64,000 nt of DNA from positions 186,001 through 250,000 of the forward strand of contig BSBM01002119.1 in the NCBI GenBank assembly GCA_027924585.1, written 5' to 3'. Below are positions 23,560 through 34,920 of the stretch, piece by piece. Position numbers and translations under genes: made by a program. The notes under the pieces were generated by a model. That model was not told the origin of the DNA. It was given only the letters and a program-made list of their open reading frames with translations, and did no database searches. The first letter of the stretch is position 1. Each line of letters starts with the position of its first letter. The DNA is from Larix kaempferi. Its lineage: Eukaryota; Streptophyta; Pinopsida; Pinales; Pinaceae.

Positions 23560-24115
23560 AAGTGTTGGATGACGAGCATCAGGATGATGTTCTGGTTTCT
23601 GCTTGGATATGATCAGTTCGATCATTTTTATATATATGTACGCATCATGTTGGATGCTGGATATGATCAGTTGGATCATTTATATATATGTACGCATCAT
23701 GTTGGATGCTGGATATGATCGGTTGGATCATGTGTATGTATTTTGTATATGCATCATGTTGGATGCTTGGACCATGTATTTGTATATGTATCAGGTGGAT
23801 ACATTGTATGATTAGGTAGATCATGTATATTGATATGTATCAGATATGATCAGGTAGATCATGTATGTTGATGGATACATTGTGTGGATCATGTATCTAT
23901 GTATCAGGTGGATACACTATGTATGATGATATGTATCAGGTAGATACGTGGTGTGCATCAGATGGATGCATTGTATGATCAGGATGATCGTGGATGACGA
24001 GCTTCTCCAGATGACATGTAGCAGGATGTTGTAGTGATGATGATCAGGATGATCATGTGTACATCAGGATGATGTATGGTGAGTATCAGGTGGATAATCT
24101 ATGGCCGTGGATCAG
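23560..24115 (+). repeat. ATGATCAGGTGGATCATG-type tandem repeats, A 3' untranslated region
   Basis: Irregular tandem words built from GATCAGNTNGATCATNTATA and CGCATCATGTTGGATGCTGG. They start about 65 bases after the end of RNase H. The reverse-strand equivalent in C is 36540-36850, so this repeat type was present in their ancestor. Confidence 0.85.
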
Positions 24116-24790
24116 GTTGTGCAGATGAGCATATAATTTGTTGCCCTGGGAGATTTGCAGATAGTCTTTCGAGGTTTTGCCTATGGCATGTAATTCGGTG
24201 CCCTAGGATATCTGGCAAATGCTCTTTCGAGGTTTTGCTCTAGGAGGACATATAATTTGGCCCTGGGAGATCTGCAGATAGTCTTTCGAGGTTTTGCCTA
24301 TGGCATGTAATTCGGTGCCCTGGGATATTTGGCAGATGCTCTTTCGAGGTTTTGTCCTATAGCATGTAATTTGCTCCTGGGAGATCTGGACAGGATGAAA
24401 AAGGCCTCAGATGCTTCAGCCAGGTTTTGCCATGACCACATGTAATTTGCTCCTGGGAGATCTGGATAGGATGAAAAAGGCCTCAGATGCTTCAGCCAGG
24501 TTTTGTGGTGGACCACATGTAATGTGCTCCTGGGAGATCCGACAGGTAGAGCCATGTGCTCGTAACATCCTGGGATGCTTCAGCTAGGTTTTGTGGTGAG
24601 ATCACATGTAATGTGCTCCTGGGAGATTCGACAGGTAGAGTTGTGTGCTTGTAACAGCCTGGGATGCTTCAGTCAGGTTTTGCGATGGGTCACATGTAAT
24701 GTGCTCCTGGGAGATCCTACAGGTAGAGCTGTGTGCTCATAATAGCCTGGGATGCTGCAGCCAGGTTTTGTGATGCACGTAATAAGTACT
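24116..24790 (+). repeat. CTCCTGGGAGATC-type tandem repeats, A 3' untranslated region
   Basis: About nine imperfect copies of a 60- to 90-base unit marked by CTCCTGGGAGATC and CAGGTTTTG, with internal GGGATGCTTCAG. C carries the same unit in reverse (34370-34900, 35200-35600 and later). 24791-25021 is a non-repetitive stretch also shared with C, leading to the polypurine tract. Confidence 0.85.
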
Positions 24791-25021
24791 GAGGATTCCA
24801 CAGTATGGCCAGTGATGATGAAGACCTGTAGGTGGTGGGCCTACATCCAGTATGAAAAAGGACTGGCTCTGTAGAACTTCCTATGACGAGTAGATTCAGA
24901 GATTGATTGAGATAGCAGCAGCAATGATGATGATGATGACTCGATGACGATTATCTAGTGACGCTGATCCAGAGAAGATGACCTGTGCCAGAAGACCTGT
25001 ACTGAGAAATACCTTCCCAGT

Positions 25022-25031
25022 TAAGAGGGAG
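25022..25031 (+). promoter_or_regulatory. Element A polypurine tract
   Basis: TAAGAGGGAG immediately before the 3' LTR; the same tract precedes C's 3' LTR in reverse (34121-34130). Confidence 0.8.
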
Positions 25032-25678
25032 TGTTGATGTATATGTAAATTCGGAATGTATTTCAGATATGTATGTTGTATGTACTCCTATAGAGATGGT
25101 ATTATTCCTCTATACAAAAGTGTCGTCATTTATATTGTAAATGTCGTAACTTATACTTGATGGGTTATTAGACCACCTTGTTGGGGTCGGCTCTGTATAA
25201 GTCATGTGGGTCGAAGGGTTATTAGACCACCCTATTGGGGGTTGGCCATGTGGGTCGAAGGGTTATTAGACCACCCTATTGGGGGTCGGCCCAGTCAGCA
25301 TTATGTTATGTGGTTAAGTTCGATCCTACATGATTTATGTAAAAGGAAAGTCAAGTCAAGTATAAATAGAGTGCGGGAGGCACTCTATTTACTCACTCAT
25401 CTCTCACTCACACTATGGAGAGTGGCGCATTTGTGGAGGAGGAGGCTCTGCTGCTAGGAGAAGACTATCTCTTGTATTCTGGTTGTATCATTGCTTTATC
25501 TATCTCTGAGGAAGTTATTGGGGTTTTTCACCTTTATGGTTTTCTCCAAGTAAATCTTTGTGTCTCTTGTGTGCTTGCATTATTGTCTCCATGATTGATA
25601 TGTTGTAGATATGATGTACATGTTGTTCTCTTAGTTAAGATCCTAGATCAGATTGAAGTAAATTTTGAAAATTTAACA
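25032..25678 (+). repeat. Element A 3' LTR with an extra 44-base motif copy
   Basis: 647 bases versus 603 for the 5' LTR. The difference is an additional copy of the CATGTGGGTCGAAGGGTTAT ... block around 25204-25290. It retains the TATA box and hairpin. Confidence 0.92.
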
Positions 25679-25683
25679 GAATG

Positions 25684-27150
25684 AGTGTCATGGAGAATTT
25701 TCAAGGCCTCTTGGATCTTCTATTCATCCATCTTCAATGACCTTGCTAGAAGATGAGGTTCTTGCAGATGTTCCTCCTCTTCATTTTCCATCCCCGGATT
25801 GATTTTATGCAATGCACTCGAAGTTTGGAAATCTGATCCATATATTGCTGCTGCAATATATTCATCTCTTAGGTCCTCAACAACATAATTTGGGCTGCAA
25901 ATTAATTGCTCATTTATCCTGGGTATACCAGAAATATCTTCTCTCAAAATTCCAGCCTTCACATTGCATTCCTTTTTGACATCAGAATTCCAAACCTCCT
26001 CACAAGGGAGCTCAACCACTCTGAAATTTTCACTAGAAGTGGCTGCCATATCAGATTGAAATAATGACACATAAAAATCAGAATTTAATAACTCACCAGG
26101 TGTCGTGTTATCCTCCTTATGAGGTGGAGTGTTGGTGGTTTGGCCTTCCATCAATTTCTCATTTTCAGTTTCTGTTGTTGCCAGAACTTCTTCTTTCCCC
26201 ATGGATATTGCACCCACCACACCTTCATCAATGGGAATCTCCATGTCCCCCATAAATATGTGAGAGTACACATGTTTAGATGCTTCCTCACACTTAAAAA
26301 ATTCCTCAATAGATTCTCTTATGTCCATGTAGGCATCCTGCAAACACCCTTCTAGTGATTCAGCTTGGTCACTACATTCACCCTTATCACCAAGGATACG
26401 AAACTCAACATCTAGGGAATCCCTTATGTAGTAATTGTCTTCCGATGTGGCTGAAACATCATCATGACACAATTTAGTACAAAAATATGAAAGTGGTCCA
26501 TACCTTTGTATCATGCTTCTCTCTTCAATGGGTGGGGTTATGGTGCCTTGTTCTACCACTGATTCTACTAGTTCACATCTAACTGATGTGTGGTCAATTT
26601 CTACTTCCTTGCGAAGCTCATGTGGTGTCTTTGGATCTGATTTATGTTCTACTTTTAGATCTGATCCGAAATATGGTTCAACACCCCTAACAGTACCAAT
26701 CTCATCCGAGATGATCTTGAGATCCTCATCATAGAATCTTGCGGTAGATTCTTCTTCCTTTTTGTCAACAATCACATGATTGGGTTTTGGGTCCCGTTTC
26801 TCCTTGGTTGTCTTAGGATGAAGATTCTTGTAGGATCTTCTTGAAGAGGATCCAAAAATTCTTGTGAAGTCACATGCATCCAATAAAGTTTTCATATCTT
26901 TCATGAAATCTTCCATACGAGGTTTACCTTTGACTGCGGAACATGCAAATTTTTCCTGAATAGGGCTATCAAAATAACCATAGTCTCTTCTTCCCATCAT
27001 GATCTCACAGGAGATGCTTGTGGAAGGTACTACTTGGGGATTCTCTTCCTCATACTATCTGCAGTATTCTTCATACTTCTCATCATAATTATCATACTCT
27101 TCATAAAAATAATCTTCCTCCTCATACAACTCAAAGTCTGAATCTTCCAT
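25684..27150 (-). pseudogene. Element O unknown protein, N-terminal part
   Basis: The frame starts at ATG 27150-27148 on the minus strand, about 93 bases inside the primer site. It has amber stops at 27057-27055 and 25722-25720, and otherwise stays open to the junction with A, continuing in the same frame at 11579. The N-terminus is extremely acidic and aromatic (EDSDFELYEEEDYFYEEYDN). The remainder is acidic with no zinc knuckle, DSGA, YxDD or integrase motif. A short basic block lies near codons 80-100 (KTTKEKRDPKPN). I do not recognise the family. It could be a highly diverged gag or a captured coding sequence. The flanking LTR, primer site and TSD context make a resident host gene unlikely. 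Confidence 0.65.
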
Positions 27151-27243
27151 GACATGGAACTAATTTCACAACTACAATTTCAAAATAGTGTTGAGCTACT
27201 TTTCCACTAAGATTAACCTTCCACAGGCTGAGCCAAGGAAAGT

Positions 27244-27255
27244 GCTCTGATACCA
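27244..27255 (-). promoter_or_regulatory. Element O primer-binding site
   Basis: GCTCTGATACCA on the plus strand, one base inside the LTR edge at 27257; reverse complement of the tRNA-Met site. It shows that O runs on the minus strand. Confidence 0.9.
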
Positions 27256-27256
27256 C

Positions 27257-29436
27257 TGTAATATCCTGGGAAATATCTAACCCAGATATTAACTCCACTT
27301 TAAAAACTTTTACAACTTTTACTAGTGAAATTTTGTGGCAAATCCTTTGAATCGAACAAGAGGTAAGTGAGGGGTACTAGTTTACAGACTGAGGATGGTG
27401 GGATGAAAGTTTGATTCTGAAATTTATATGGAATTAGGTGCAGCAGCAACAAAATATGTTTTTAGCAGGAGTCCTTGGCACAAGGTACTAGAGCCATTCA
27501 CTTTTTAGCAATAGAACGAATCTATTGCCTACTTCGAGGCTACTTGGGATTCTAGCATATGCCAACAAGACTGGGTAAGGGTTAAAGCTGTTTAGGAAAG
27601 AGATATATTAGTCATGCAACTCATAAGGAATGCTGAAATAAAAACTAGATTGACTTGGAAAGGTTTGGAGCAATTTTGGGGATTATTTGCAGATGGTGGA
27701 TTGCTGAACTAGTCACAATACAGGCTTTCCAAAACGAGGCTAAAGGAACCCAAATTCTGATTACAAGGACTGATATGGTTACTAGATTGAGTTATGGACT
27801 AGCTCCAACTAAAAGAATGCAAAAATTGTGATTAAAATAGATTCAGCAGGAAAAGTGGTGAAACTAGTCTAGAATTGCCATCAATCTAGCTAGTCTTGCA
27901 TTCTAACTTCACAAACTGCTTTAATAAACCACAAAATCTATTCTGATATTACTTTAGACTCTGCTATAACTTGTTACACACATAAAACTCAAGATATGAC
28001 TTTCAGAACACTTCTTCTTTCATTAATAGTTTGCTTCTTAAATAACAATGCCTCACAGGCTAATCTTCGGTTACAATCAGTGATAGAATAGATAAGAGAA
28101 GTAAGAAGTTACTGTGTCTCTATTCTGGAAGTAAATATCAGTCCATCTACAGATTAGATGGCTGATATTGATGCACTCAGAATGGCTGATCTTCAAATGG
28201 GCGCCATCACCATCAACTAGCTCTCTTCTTCAGTGGAAACCCTCTCCAAATGTAGTTGTGGTTGAGAGAATGAGATAGAGGAGAAGGATAGTTCAGTTCT
28301 GAAGCTGATCTCTGATATGTGGCTCTTCTAATTTATGCAAAAATGGCTGAACTATCTCTCCACCAAGTCTTGGGCGCATTCACTGGATCAAACTTCTTCA
28401 ACAAGAGAATCTTCCCTAAAACTAGCTGCAGAATCACTGTTGGAGGAACCTGTTCTCCTGTATGACTGTAGATCTTAAATGGAGGATGGAAGCATATGTT
28501 ACTGGCTGCAATATCTTGATAAGGACCTGCACAAAATTCACTGGAAACTATGGGCCTTGGTGCACATCACCCAAGAAGCACAGCTGAGGCACACCACTCA
28601 ACTAGAGAAGCATCAGGGCTCTCATGAGAAAACATAAATGATCAAAAGTCATCAAATGGAGTTGGTTGGATTCTTTTATAAACTTCATGATGACCTACTG
28701 AACAATTTTTTGGCTTGGTGACCTATGAGAGTAGGTTCCCCACTTTCCCATTCTACTCCAAAGCCATGAGGGCGCCTTTCTTGAAGAGACTAGCAACTTC
28801 CGAGCTTTCAAAACTTTCTTTCCTTCACCTCCTTCACTAAATTTGGGAAAGTGCACTTTAGGTAGCTTTTCTGTTTGTTGCTATTTTCTTTCTGAAATAT
28901 TTTCTGAAACTTTCCACTTTCTTTACTTTCCTCTTTCCTGCTTTTGTCTGATTTTGCCAGCTTTTGTCAGTTTCCTTTCTGGGTTCATCTTGCCAACTTG
29001 TCTCCACTACATTCCTTAGCTTTTATGAGACTTTACCACTTAGAAAAGTTTGGCTCACTTACCAATTTGAATTTCCTAGGAATATCATCACCACTTGCTG
29101 ATATTTATTAGAAATATTTATTATTAAAATATTATAATTCTCAAAATTAATTCAGACTTTAGAATTTAATTAATTAATTCAGAATTAATTAACCACTATA
29201 GTAATTGCCTCAAAACATCCCCATTAATTAAATTCTCATTTAATTAATCACTTAGACTTAGTCATGGGGTTAATAACTACATGGGGGGCCCACCTTGTCC
29301 ATTTATTTCTTAAATACAACCTTAGGCATCTTTCATGAGGTAGTTTCCATACTTGCTCATTAATTAAATAATGATTGCCTAGGTGACCTAGGCCAAAATT
29401 GCCCCATGGACCATAGAAAAATATGGGGACATGAAA
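27257..29436 (-). repeat. Element O, 5' LTR (right copy, complete)
   Basis: 2180 bases, from TGTAATATCCTGGG to GGGGACATGAAA. The last bases have one change from the ...GACA end of the left copy. It has no insertions, and it serves as the empty-site reference for the chromovirus insertion (29390-29405 corresponds to the 1739/10057 junction). Confidence 0.9.
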
Positions 29437-29454
29437 GTTGAGCCTCGTTGTGCC

Positions 29455-29462
29455 TATAAATA
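29455..29462 (+). promoter_or_regulatory. TATA box of a disrupted transcription unit
   Basis: TATAAATA lies 18 bases to the right of O's LTR edge and 123 bases before the ATG at 29585. The spacing suits a plant promoter with a roughly 90-base leader. It could also be part of an older element. Confidence 0.45.
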
Positions 29463-29584
29463 CTGTTGTATTTTGACTCGCGGGCATTACCATAACTCTG
29501 AAATTTTCTTGTGAGCCATACTCTATATTTGTTTATAGCAATCCCTAAGTATTCCCGTCAGTTTGTTGAGCGATTATCCAATGA

Positions 29585-29646
29585 ATGTCCAAAATTTCAT
29601 CCCTTGAGGAAGAATTCACAGTCATGGAGACTGTCAAGGTGTTTCA
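29585..29646 (+). pseudogene. Disrupted small ORF, segment 1
   Basis: ATG at 29585, preceded directly by an in-frame TGA, opens a frame of 20 codons and two bases up to the TTTCA duplication (29642-29646). After removing the tandem LTR array and one TSD, the same frame continues at 53656; after removing the solo LTR and one TSD it continues at 55160. About 73 codons stay open across the three pieces with no shift. The product would be hydrophilic with a basic Ser/Arg-rich middle. I do not recognise it. It could be the 5' exon of a host gene or an old transposon ORF. An open run of this length has a few percent probability by chance, so the case is suggestive only. Confidence 0.4.
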
Positions 29647-30593
29647 TGTTGGAATATTCACACCATCATTTTTATATTTTGCATGCTTGCATGCAAAACT
29701 GCATGTTGCATGCATTTGCATGCCACTGCATGCATCCAATCATCATCATGGTTGTCTCCCCAGCACCTAAAGCTTGCTTTTAGCTCTCCAGAGCCTGTCT
29801 TTAGCCCTCATTTGGCCTCCTACGTAACTAATGCGCCCTCCTTGACTTATCTTCTTAGCGAGTGCATCTTTCTCACCTACCCTGTCAGTTAGAGTGCACT
29901 TTCTCACCTACCACCAATTATCACTCAATTGGGGCACCTTATCTCACCTACCAGGAGTTATCATTCAGTTAGTGCATTGATTGAGTATTTCTTCCACTGA
30001 TTGCTTATGTTGATTGCTTGTAGATTCTATTTAGCTATTTCTGGAGTTCCACTTGACTATTTGACAGCCTCATGTACCCTCCTTGGAGTCTCCATTCCTT
30101 GATTTATGCATAGATTGTTCTTTTAGACTCAGTTAGACACACTTGACTGACTATTACAATTTATGACTCATACTATTGACTAGATGATGTCTTCATTGTT
30201 ATCCAAGCTAGACATTGATTTAGATAGCCTCATGCATGCACCTTGGAGTCTCAATTCCCTGATTTATGGCTAGATGGTTCTGTAAGGATCAGTTCGTCAC
30301 ACTTGACTAACTCTGATACTACCGACTGGATGATATCTCTATAGTTATTCATGCTAGATCTTGAGCTCAGAATTCGAATGCACTACTCAGCTAATTCGAA
30401 TCCTATATGATGTCTCATCATTGATTATTGTGATACATTCTCTACATTCATTATTCATTATATGATATATACATTATCTATTATTATGTGTTTCTGATTG
30501 ATTATTGAATGCATGCTTCTTCTTCTTTGCAAATAATCTTGAGAGTTCGATTGTGAGTTTATTACAATTGCTAGATCCCTGCAGATTATCACA
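29647..30593 (+). repeat. Array LTR 1
   Basis: 947 bases, preceded by TTTCA (29642-29646). A cluster of GCATGC/CATGCA words lies at 29681-29736. It ends GCAGATTATCACA, with the primer site following at 30594. Confidence 0.94.
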
Positions 30594-30605
30594 TGGTATC
30601 AGAGC
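30594..30605 (+). promoter_or_regulatory. Primer-binding site, array unit 1
   Basis: TGGTATCAGAGC abuts LTR1. The equivalents are 42801 (one mismatch, TGGTATTAGAGC), 46371 (perfect) and 49908 (TGGTATCATAGT, damaged). Confidence 0.92.
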
Positions 30606-30908
30606 AGTCAACAACTATTCAAATTGCAGCCATTGCAGCAGTTGCAACATTTCTTTGAGCATCTATGTTTCACTTGACCACCAGAAGCCTCTGAGTTTCC
30701 ACAGCAAATCCCGGTGCTAGTACTTGAATTCGTTGGAGAAATCCAGTGAGGTCTAGATAGGTGTGAAGGACTTAGTCTTTGTGCCAAGTGTCCTTAAGGT
30801 AGTGTTCAATCGAAGTGTAGCATTCTCCATCAGCAAAAACTCTTCTTCTTTTGAAGGTTTATTCACCCATTCGGAATCTTCTTCAACTATTCGACTTTCT
30901 CTGTTCAG

Positions 30909-32914
30909 ATGGATCTAAAGCTCACATCTCCAACTATGTCTACTGGAAATCCAAGATGTCTCTCTTCATTAGAACCAAGGGCTTCACTCGAATACTCAAT
31001 GGAACGATGGTAGAACCTCTCAATGCAGTTTAAAAGTCCAAGTACTTGGATAGGCTTGATGTAGCAGCTGGTCTCCTCCTTCTGTCAATTTCTAAAGATC
31101 TTCACTTCCATGTCATTGATCTTACATTTCCTAAAGAGGTTTGGGACAAGCTCGAATCCCTTTTTGGACAGAAAGATGATATGAAAGGACACAAATTAGA
31201 GAATGAATTCATATGTTTGAGACTTGACAGCTTCGAATCTATAAATGCCTTCCTCACCAAGTTCAAAAGCTTGATATCAGAGCTGAAAAGATATGAGATA
31301 GTGAAAGAAGACAAGCATCTTATTCTTGCCATTCTCTCAAAGCTGGGGCCAAACTTCTGAGTTTTTGTCTCTACTTTCCAGTCAGCTAAGATGTTCATTC
31401 AAAAATGGAAGTTTCCCTCACTTGATGACTTCATCCAATCTCTTAATCAATATGAAGAGAAGTTAATCTCCATGGGAATGATCAAACCCAAGTTGGATTA
31501 GGCCCTTACAGCTACTAAGGCCAAAAGGGTGAATGGTAAAGACAAGCAAAATATTTCTGATAAGAGATCAAATGATACAAGGCCTACAGATACTCCATAT
31601 CAATCAGACGGGGCTTCGAACTCAAGGAAGACCAAGCATTCTCAGAAGAAAATATCTAAGTGCACATATTGTCTTAGAGGATTTCATCCTGAGTATTCTT
31701 GCATGAATAAGACTATAGATTTGTTGGCTCAGTTACATGAGAAGAACAATCTTCCTGTGCCTGCATGTACAAGGAAGAAAGATCCTGATATTGAACCTTC
31801 TAGATCCGAAGAGAAAGAAAGATGTCATGCCCTCCTGGAAAGAGCATCAATAAATTCCTTTTTCATCATAGATTCAGGAGCATCAAGACGCATTTATTCC
31901 TCCAAAGATCTCCTCTCTAGTTTCAAAATCTCAGTTGGACGCTCCATCATATTGGGAAATGATTCAAAATTCTCCTCTCAAGGGATTGGACGAATCTATC
32001 TTGACCATGGTTATTTTTCTGATGTGCTTTATGTTCCTTATCTTGCAGCTAATGTTCTTTTAGTGTATCAAATGACTCATATTGGACAGCCCAAAAGACT
32101 GATATTTTCTCCAAATGAAGTTGAGGTACAACACATGGTTTCAAGGGAAATCATTGCAAAAGGAGTTACAAATCATGAGACAAAACTCTATGAGTTTTCA
32201 CACTTCTTACCTCTCTCAAAGGAGTCTTCTCTTCGCTCTCATGCACATGAAGAGAGTAGACTATCTCATCTCAACTACAAGCTAGTTCAAAATGTGGTTG
32301 ATGGTCTTCTAAGAGACAAGATTTCTCATGGAACCTACAAAAGTTGCTTGAAAGGCAAGGATCGATCTAAGAAGATTGAGAAAAAGAGAACTCTTGAAGA
32401 AGTGCGAATGCTAGATCCGGATACACAAGAACCTGAAGATCTAGCACCTATTAGTTCAAATCCTATGTCCAAATGGGCCATCACTACTACATCCACTAGT
32501 GATCTTGTTGAAGATCCATCATCATCATATTCTATTTCTTCTCCTTCGAGTGATGGAGAGCCAGTTTTACTTACTTCTCCTCTTGATATTTTAGAGTTTG
32601 CATGTGATGATCCAGTTTTACTTGCTCCTATTCATGAGATTATAGATTTAGATTGTTGATGTTATGGTGCATCTTCACACTATATTTTGGATTCAGAAGA
32701 TGGTGATGATGATGATAGAATGAAAGATCCAGATCCACAAGAGCCTGAAGGTCTAGAAACTGATGATGAAGATGAGCGAATGGGAGATCCAGATCCACAA
32801 GAACATGAAGATCTCTCACCTGATATTCCTCCTCTTCCTCGATGGGAAACCACTACACTCCGATCCTCCGGTGATTTGGTTGGTGATCCACATGATCATA
32901 GAAGAACCAGATAA
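30909..32914 (+). pseudogene. Array unit 1 gag-protease, decayed
   Basis: Gag begins at ATG 30909, but a one-base loss a few codons later (TCTCC versus TCTTCC in other units) shifts it into the frame used by the rest. Gag reads WKSKM, FIRTKGFTRILNGT, then LDVAAGLLL and KEVWDKLESLFGQ, the copia gag pattern. Zinc knuckle CTYCLRGFHPEYSC (C-x2-C-x4-H-x4-C) lies at about 31660-31700, and protease IIDSGASR at about 31870. The tail is acidic with DPDPQEP repeats and ends in GDLVGDPHDHRRTR, a motif that precedes RT in complete copia elements. In-frame stops are at 31031, 31358, 31499 and 32657. Integrase, RT and RNase H are absent. Confidence 0.85.
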
Positions 32915-33190
32915 GATTTTCAGAATGGAAGGTTTCATCCTTCTCACATTGTTGTTCCATTTCAGATCGGTCGATCCTTCTTTAGAAAAGAGGGATGCTT
33001 TCCTCCTTTAGGGGTGAGTGATGATATGCTTCATTAGCATCCTTCACTCTATTTTGAGGGAGGGATTTCTTCCCACTAGGTTTTTCCTCTTTCCTCACTT
33101 AGTTTATTTTAGATTGATTGTACAGGGTGACCTTTGGTCTCACTCACCAGGGCCCTATTTTTGTTTTTCGGTTATTATCTCATAGTATAG

Positions 33191-33202
33191 CTTGCGGGGG
33201 GG
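33191..33202 (+). promoter_or_regulatory. Polypurine tract, array unit 1
   Basis: CTTGCGGGGGGG directly precedes LTR2. Matching G-rich tracts precede LTR3 (45400-45408), LTR4 (48951-48962) and LTR5 (52699-52708), confirming genuine internal-to-LTR junctions in each unit. Confidence 0.75.
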
Positions 33203-33512
33203 TGTTGGAATATAAACACCATCATTTTTATATTTTGCATGCTTGCATGCAAAACTGCATGCTGCATGCATTTGCATGCCACTGCATGCATCCAGTCATC
33301 ATCATGGTTGTCTCCCCAGCCCCTAGAGCTTGATTCTAGCTCTCCAGAGCCTATCTTTAGCCCTCATTTGGCCTCCTACGTACCTAATGCGCCCTCCTTG
33401 ACTTATCTACTTAGAAAGTGCGCCTTTCTCACCTACCACTATCAGTTAGAGTGCTCTTGCTCACCTAGCACCAGTTATCACTTAGTTGGGCCGCCTTATC
33501 TCACCTACTGGG

Positions 33513-34120
33513 TGTTAAATTTTGAGCATTAATTCATTATACTCTAGGATCTTTGCTGAGAGAATAACATCTACAGTATATCAATGCATGACAATCATAA
33601 TATGACAAGCATCACAAGCATCACAAGAATCAAAAGCATAGAGACAAGAGACACAGAGTTTCCGTGGCGAAAACCCTAAGGTGAAAAACCCCACAACTTC
33701 CTCAGAGATAGAGAGAGCAATGGCTCAACCAAAATACAACCAAATAACACTGAGATAGTCTCCTAGTAGATGATCCTCCTCCTCCTCACTAGTGCGCCAC
33801 TTTCCAAAGAGAGAGTGAGTTACTTTTTCGGGTGAGTAAAATAGAGATCTCCTATCTCTATTTATACTCACCTTTTTGCCGAGTGACCTACTAGGGCTGA
33901 CTTGTCTACTTAGATACATCCACATTATATTATATATTAATTAGGGATGACCCCATATGGTGGTCTAATAACCCATCGGCAAGTACACACACTTGCGACA
34001 CTTGTCAATCCACATGACGACACTTCCTTATAGAGGAATAACACATCTCTTATAAGGGTACAATGAATATATATATAATACACAGATGAAATACATTCCG
34101 AAGTTACATATACATCAACA
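33513..34120 (-). repeat. Element C 3' LTR
   Basis: 608 bases. On the minus strand it starts TGTTGATGTATATGTAACTT, the same start as element A. A TATA box and hairpin lie at 33841-33866 in reverse. Confidence 0.95.
33841..33866 (-). promoter_or_regulatory. TATA box with adjoining hairpin in C's LTR
   Basis: On the minus strand, TATAAATAG runs into ATAGAGAT, loop AGGAG, ATCTCTAT. The other LTR has the same at 41864-41889. The outer stem and loop are shared with A, while the inner stem bases differ but remain paired. Confidence 0.7.
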
Positions 34121-34369
34121 CTCCCTCTTAACTAGGAAGGTATTTCTCGACACAGATCTGCTAGACAAGTCTTCTTCTCTGTATCATCATCATCGATGCA
34201 TCGTCATCATCATCGTCACTGCTGCTGCTATCTCAACCAATCTCTGACTCTACTCGTCATAGGAAGTTCTATAGAGCCAGTCCTTTTTCATACTAGATGT
34301 AGGCCCACCACCTGCAGGTCTTCAACATCACTGGCCATACTGTGGAATCCTTAGGACTTATTACGTGCA

Positions 34370-34920
34370 TCACAAAACCTCGAAAGAGCATCCCAGGATG
34401 TTACAGGTACACAACTCCGACCTGTAGGATCTCCCAGGGCACTATTACATCTGACCCCACCACAAAACCTCGAAAGAGCATCCCAGGATGTTATGGGTAC
34501 ACAAATCCGACCTGTAGGATCTCCCAGGGTGCTATTATATGTGGTCATGGCAAAACCTCGCAAGAGCATCCTAGGACTGATTATGGGCACACAGCCCAAC
34601 CTATCGGATCTCCCAGGGCGCTATTACATGCCATAGGACAAAACCTCGCAAGAGCATCTGCCAGATATCCCAGGGTGCTATTACATGCCATAGGCAAAAC
34701 CTCAAAAGACTATCTGCAGATCTCCCAGGGCACCGAATTACATGTCCTCCCAGAGCAAAACCTCGAAAGAGCATTTGCCAGATGTCCCAGGGCACCGATA
34801 TTACATGCCATAGGAAAAACCTTGAAAGACCATCTGCAAATCTCCCAGGGCACCGGATTACATGCTCATCTGCACAACCTGATCCACGGCCATAGAGTAT
34901 CAACCTGATACTCACCATAC
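34370..34920 (-). repeat. CTCCCAGGG/AAAACCTCG tandem repeats, C 3' untranslated region
   Basis: About seven imperfect units of 60-90 bases, the reverse of the CTCCTGGGAGATC units in A. Part of the block (34601-34918) recurs at 35306-35623, a spacing of 705 bases. Confidence 0.88.

Larger units (their letters stand above)
11580..25678 (+). mobile_element. Element A: defective Ty1/copia-type LTR element containing element B
   Basis: The LTRs at 11580-12182 and 25032-25678 both start TGTTGATGTATATG and end AAATTTAACA. GAATG flanks the element on both sides (11575-11579, 25679-25683). A primer site follows the first LTR directly, and a purine tract (about 25022-25031) precedes the second. With B removed, A is about 6.5 kb. 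It keeps a gag fragment, a short integrase fragment and a damaged reverse transcriptase/RNase H, all recognisably of element C's family. The rest of gag, the protease and most of integrase are missing, replaced by non-coding sequence that B also carries. A therefore needs proteins supplied in trans. Confidence 0.93.
1..29436 (-). mobile_element. Element O: old non-autonomous LTR retrotransposon hosting three nested insertions
   Basis: Positions 1-1739 plus 10057-10091 match 27663-29436 along their whole length (1774 bases each, insertion removed), so they are the two LTRs of one element. The right LTR is preceded on its inner side by the reverse complement of an initiator tRNA-Met primer site (27244-27255), which fixes the orientation as minus. 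The inner edge of the left LTR has a purine tract on the minus strand (10092-10105). After removing the chromovirus, A and B, the internal region is about 3.06 kb. It holds one unrecognised ORF of about 684 codons and no protease, reverse transcriptase or integrase. About 406 bases of the left LTR lie outside the window. The right TSD would be GTTGA (29437-29441), but the left partner is off the window. Scattered substitutions between the LTRs make this the oldest insertion of the nest. Confidence 0.88.

Noticed and set aside
25720-27000. Resident host gene encoding a 426-residue acidic protein
   Set aside because: It lies directly inside an LTR, primer site and leader, and continues in frame across an insertion towards the other LTR, so it belongs to element O.
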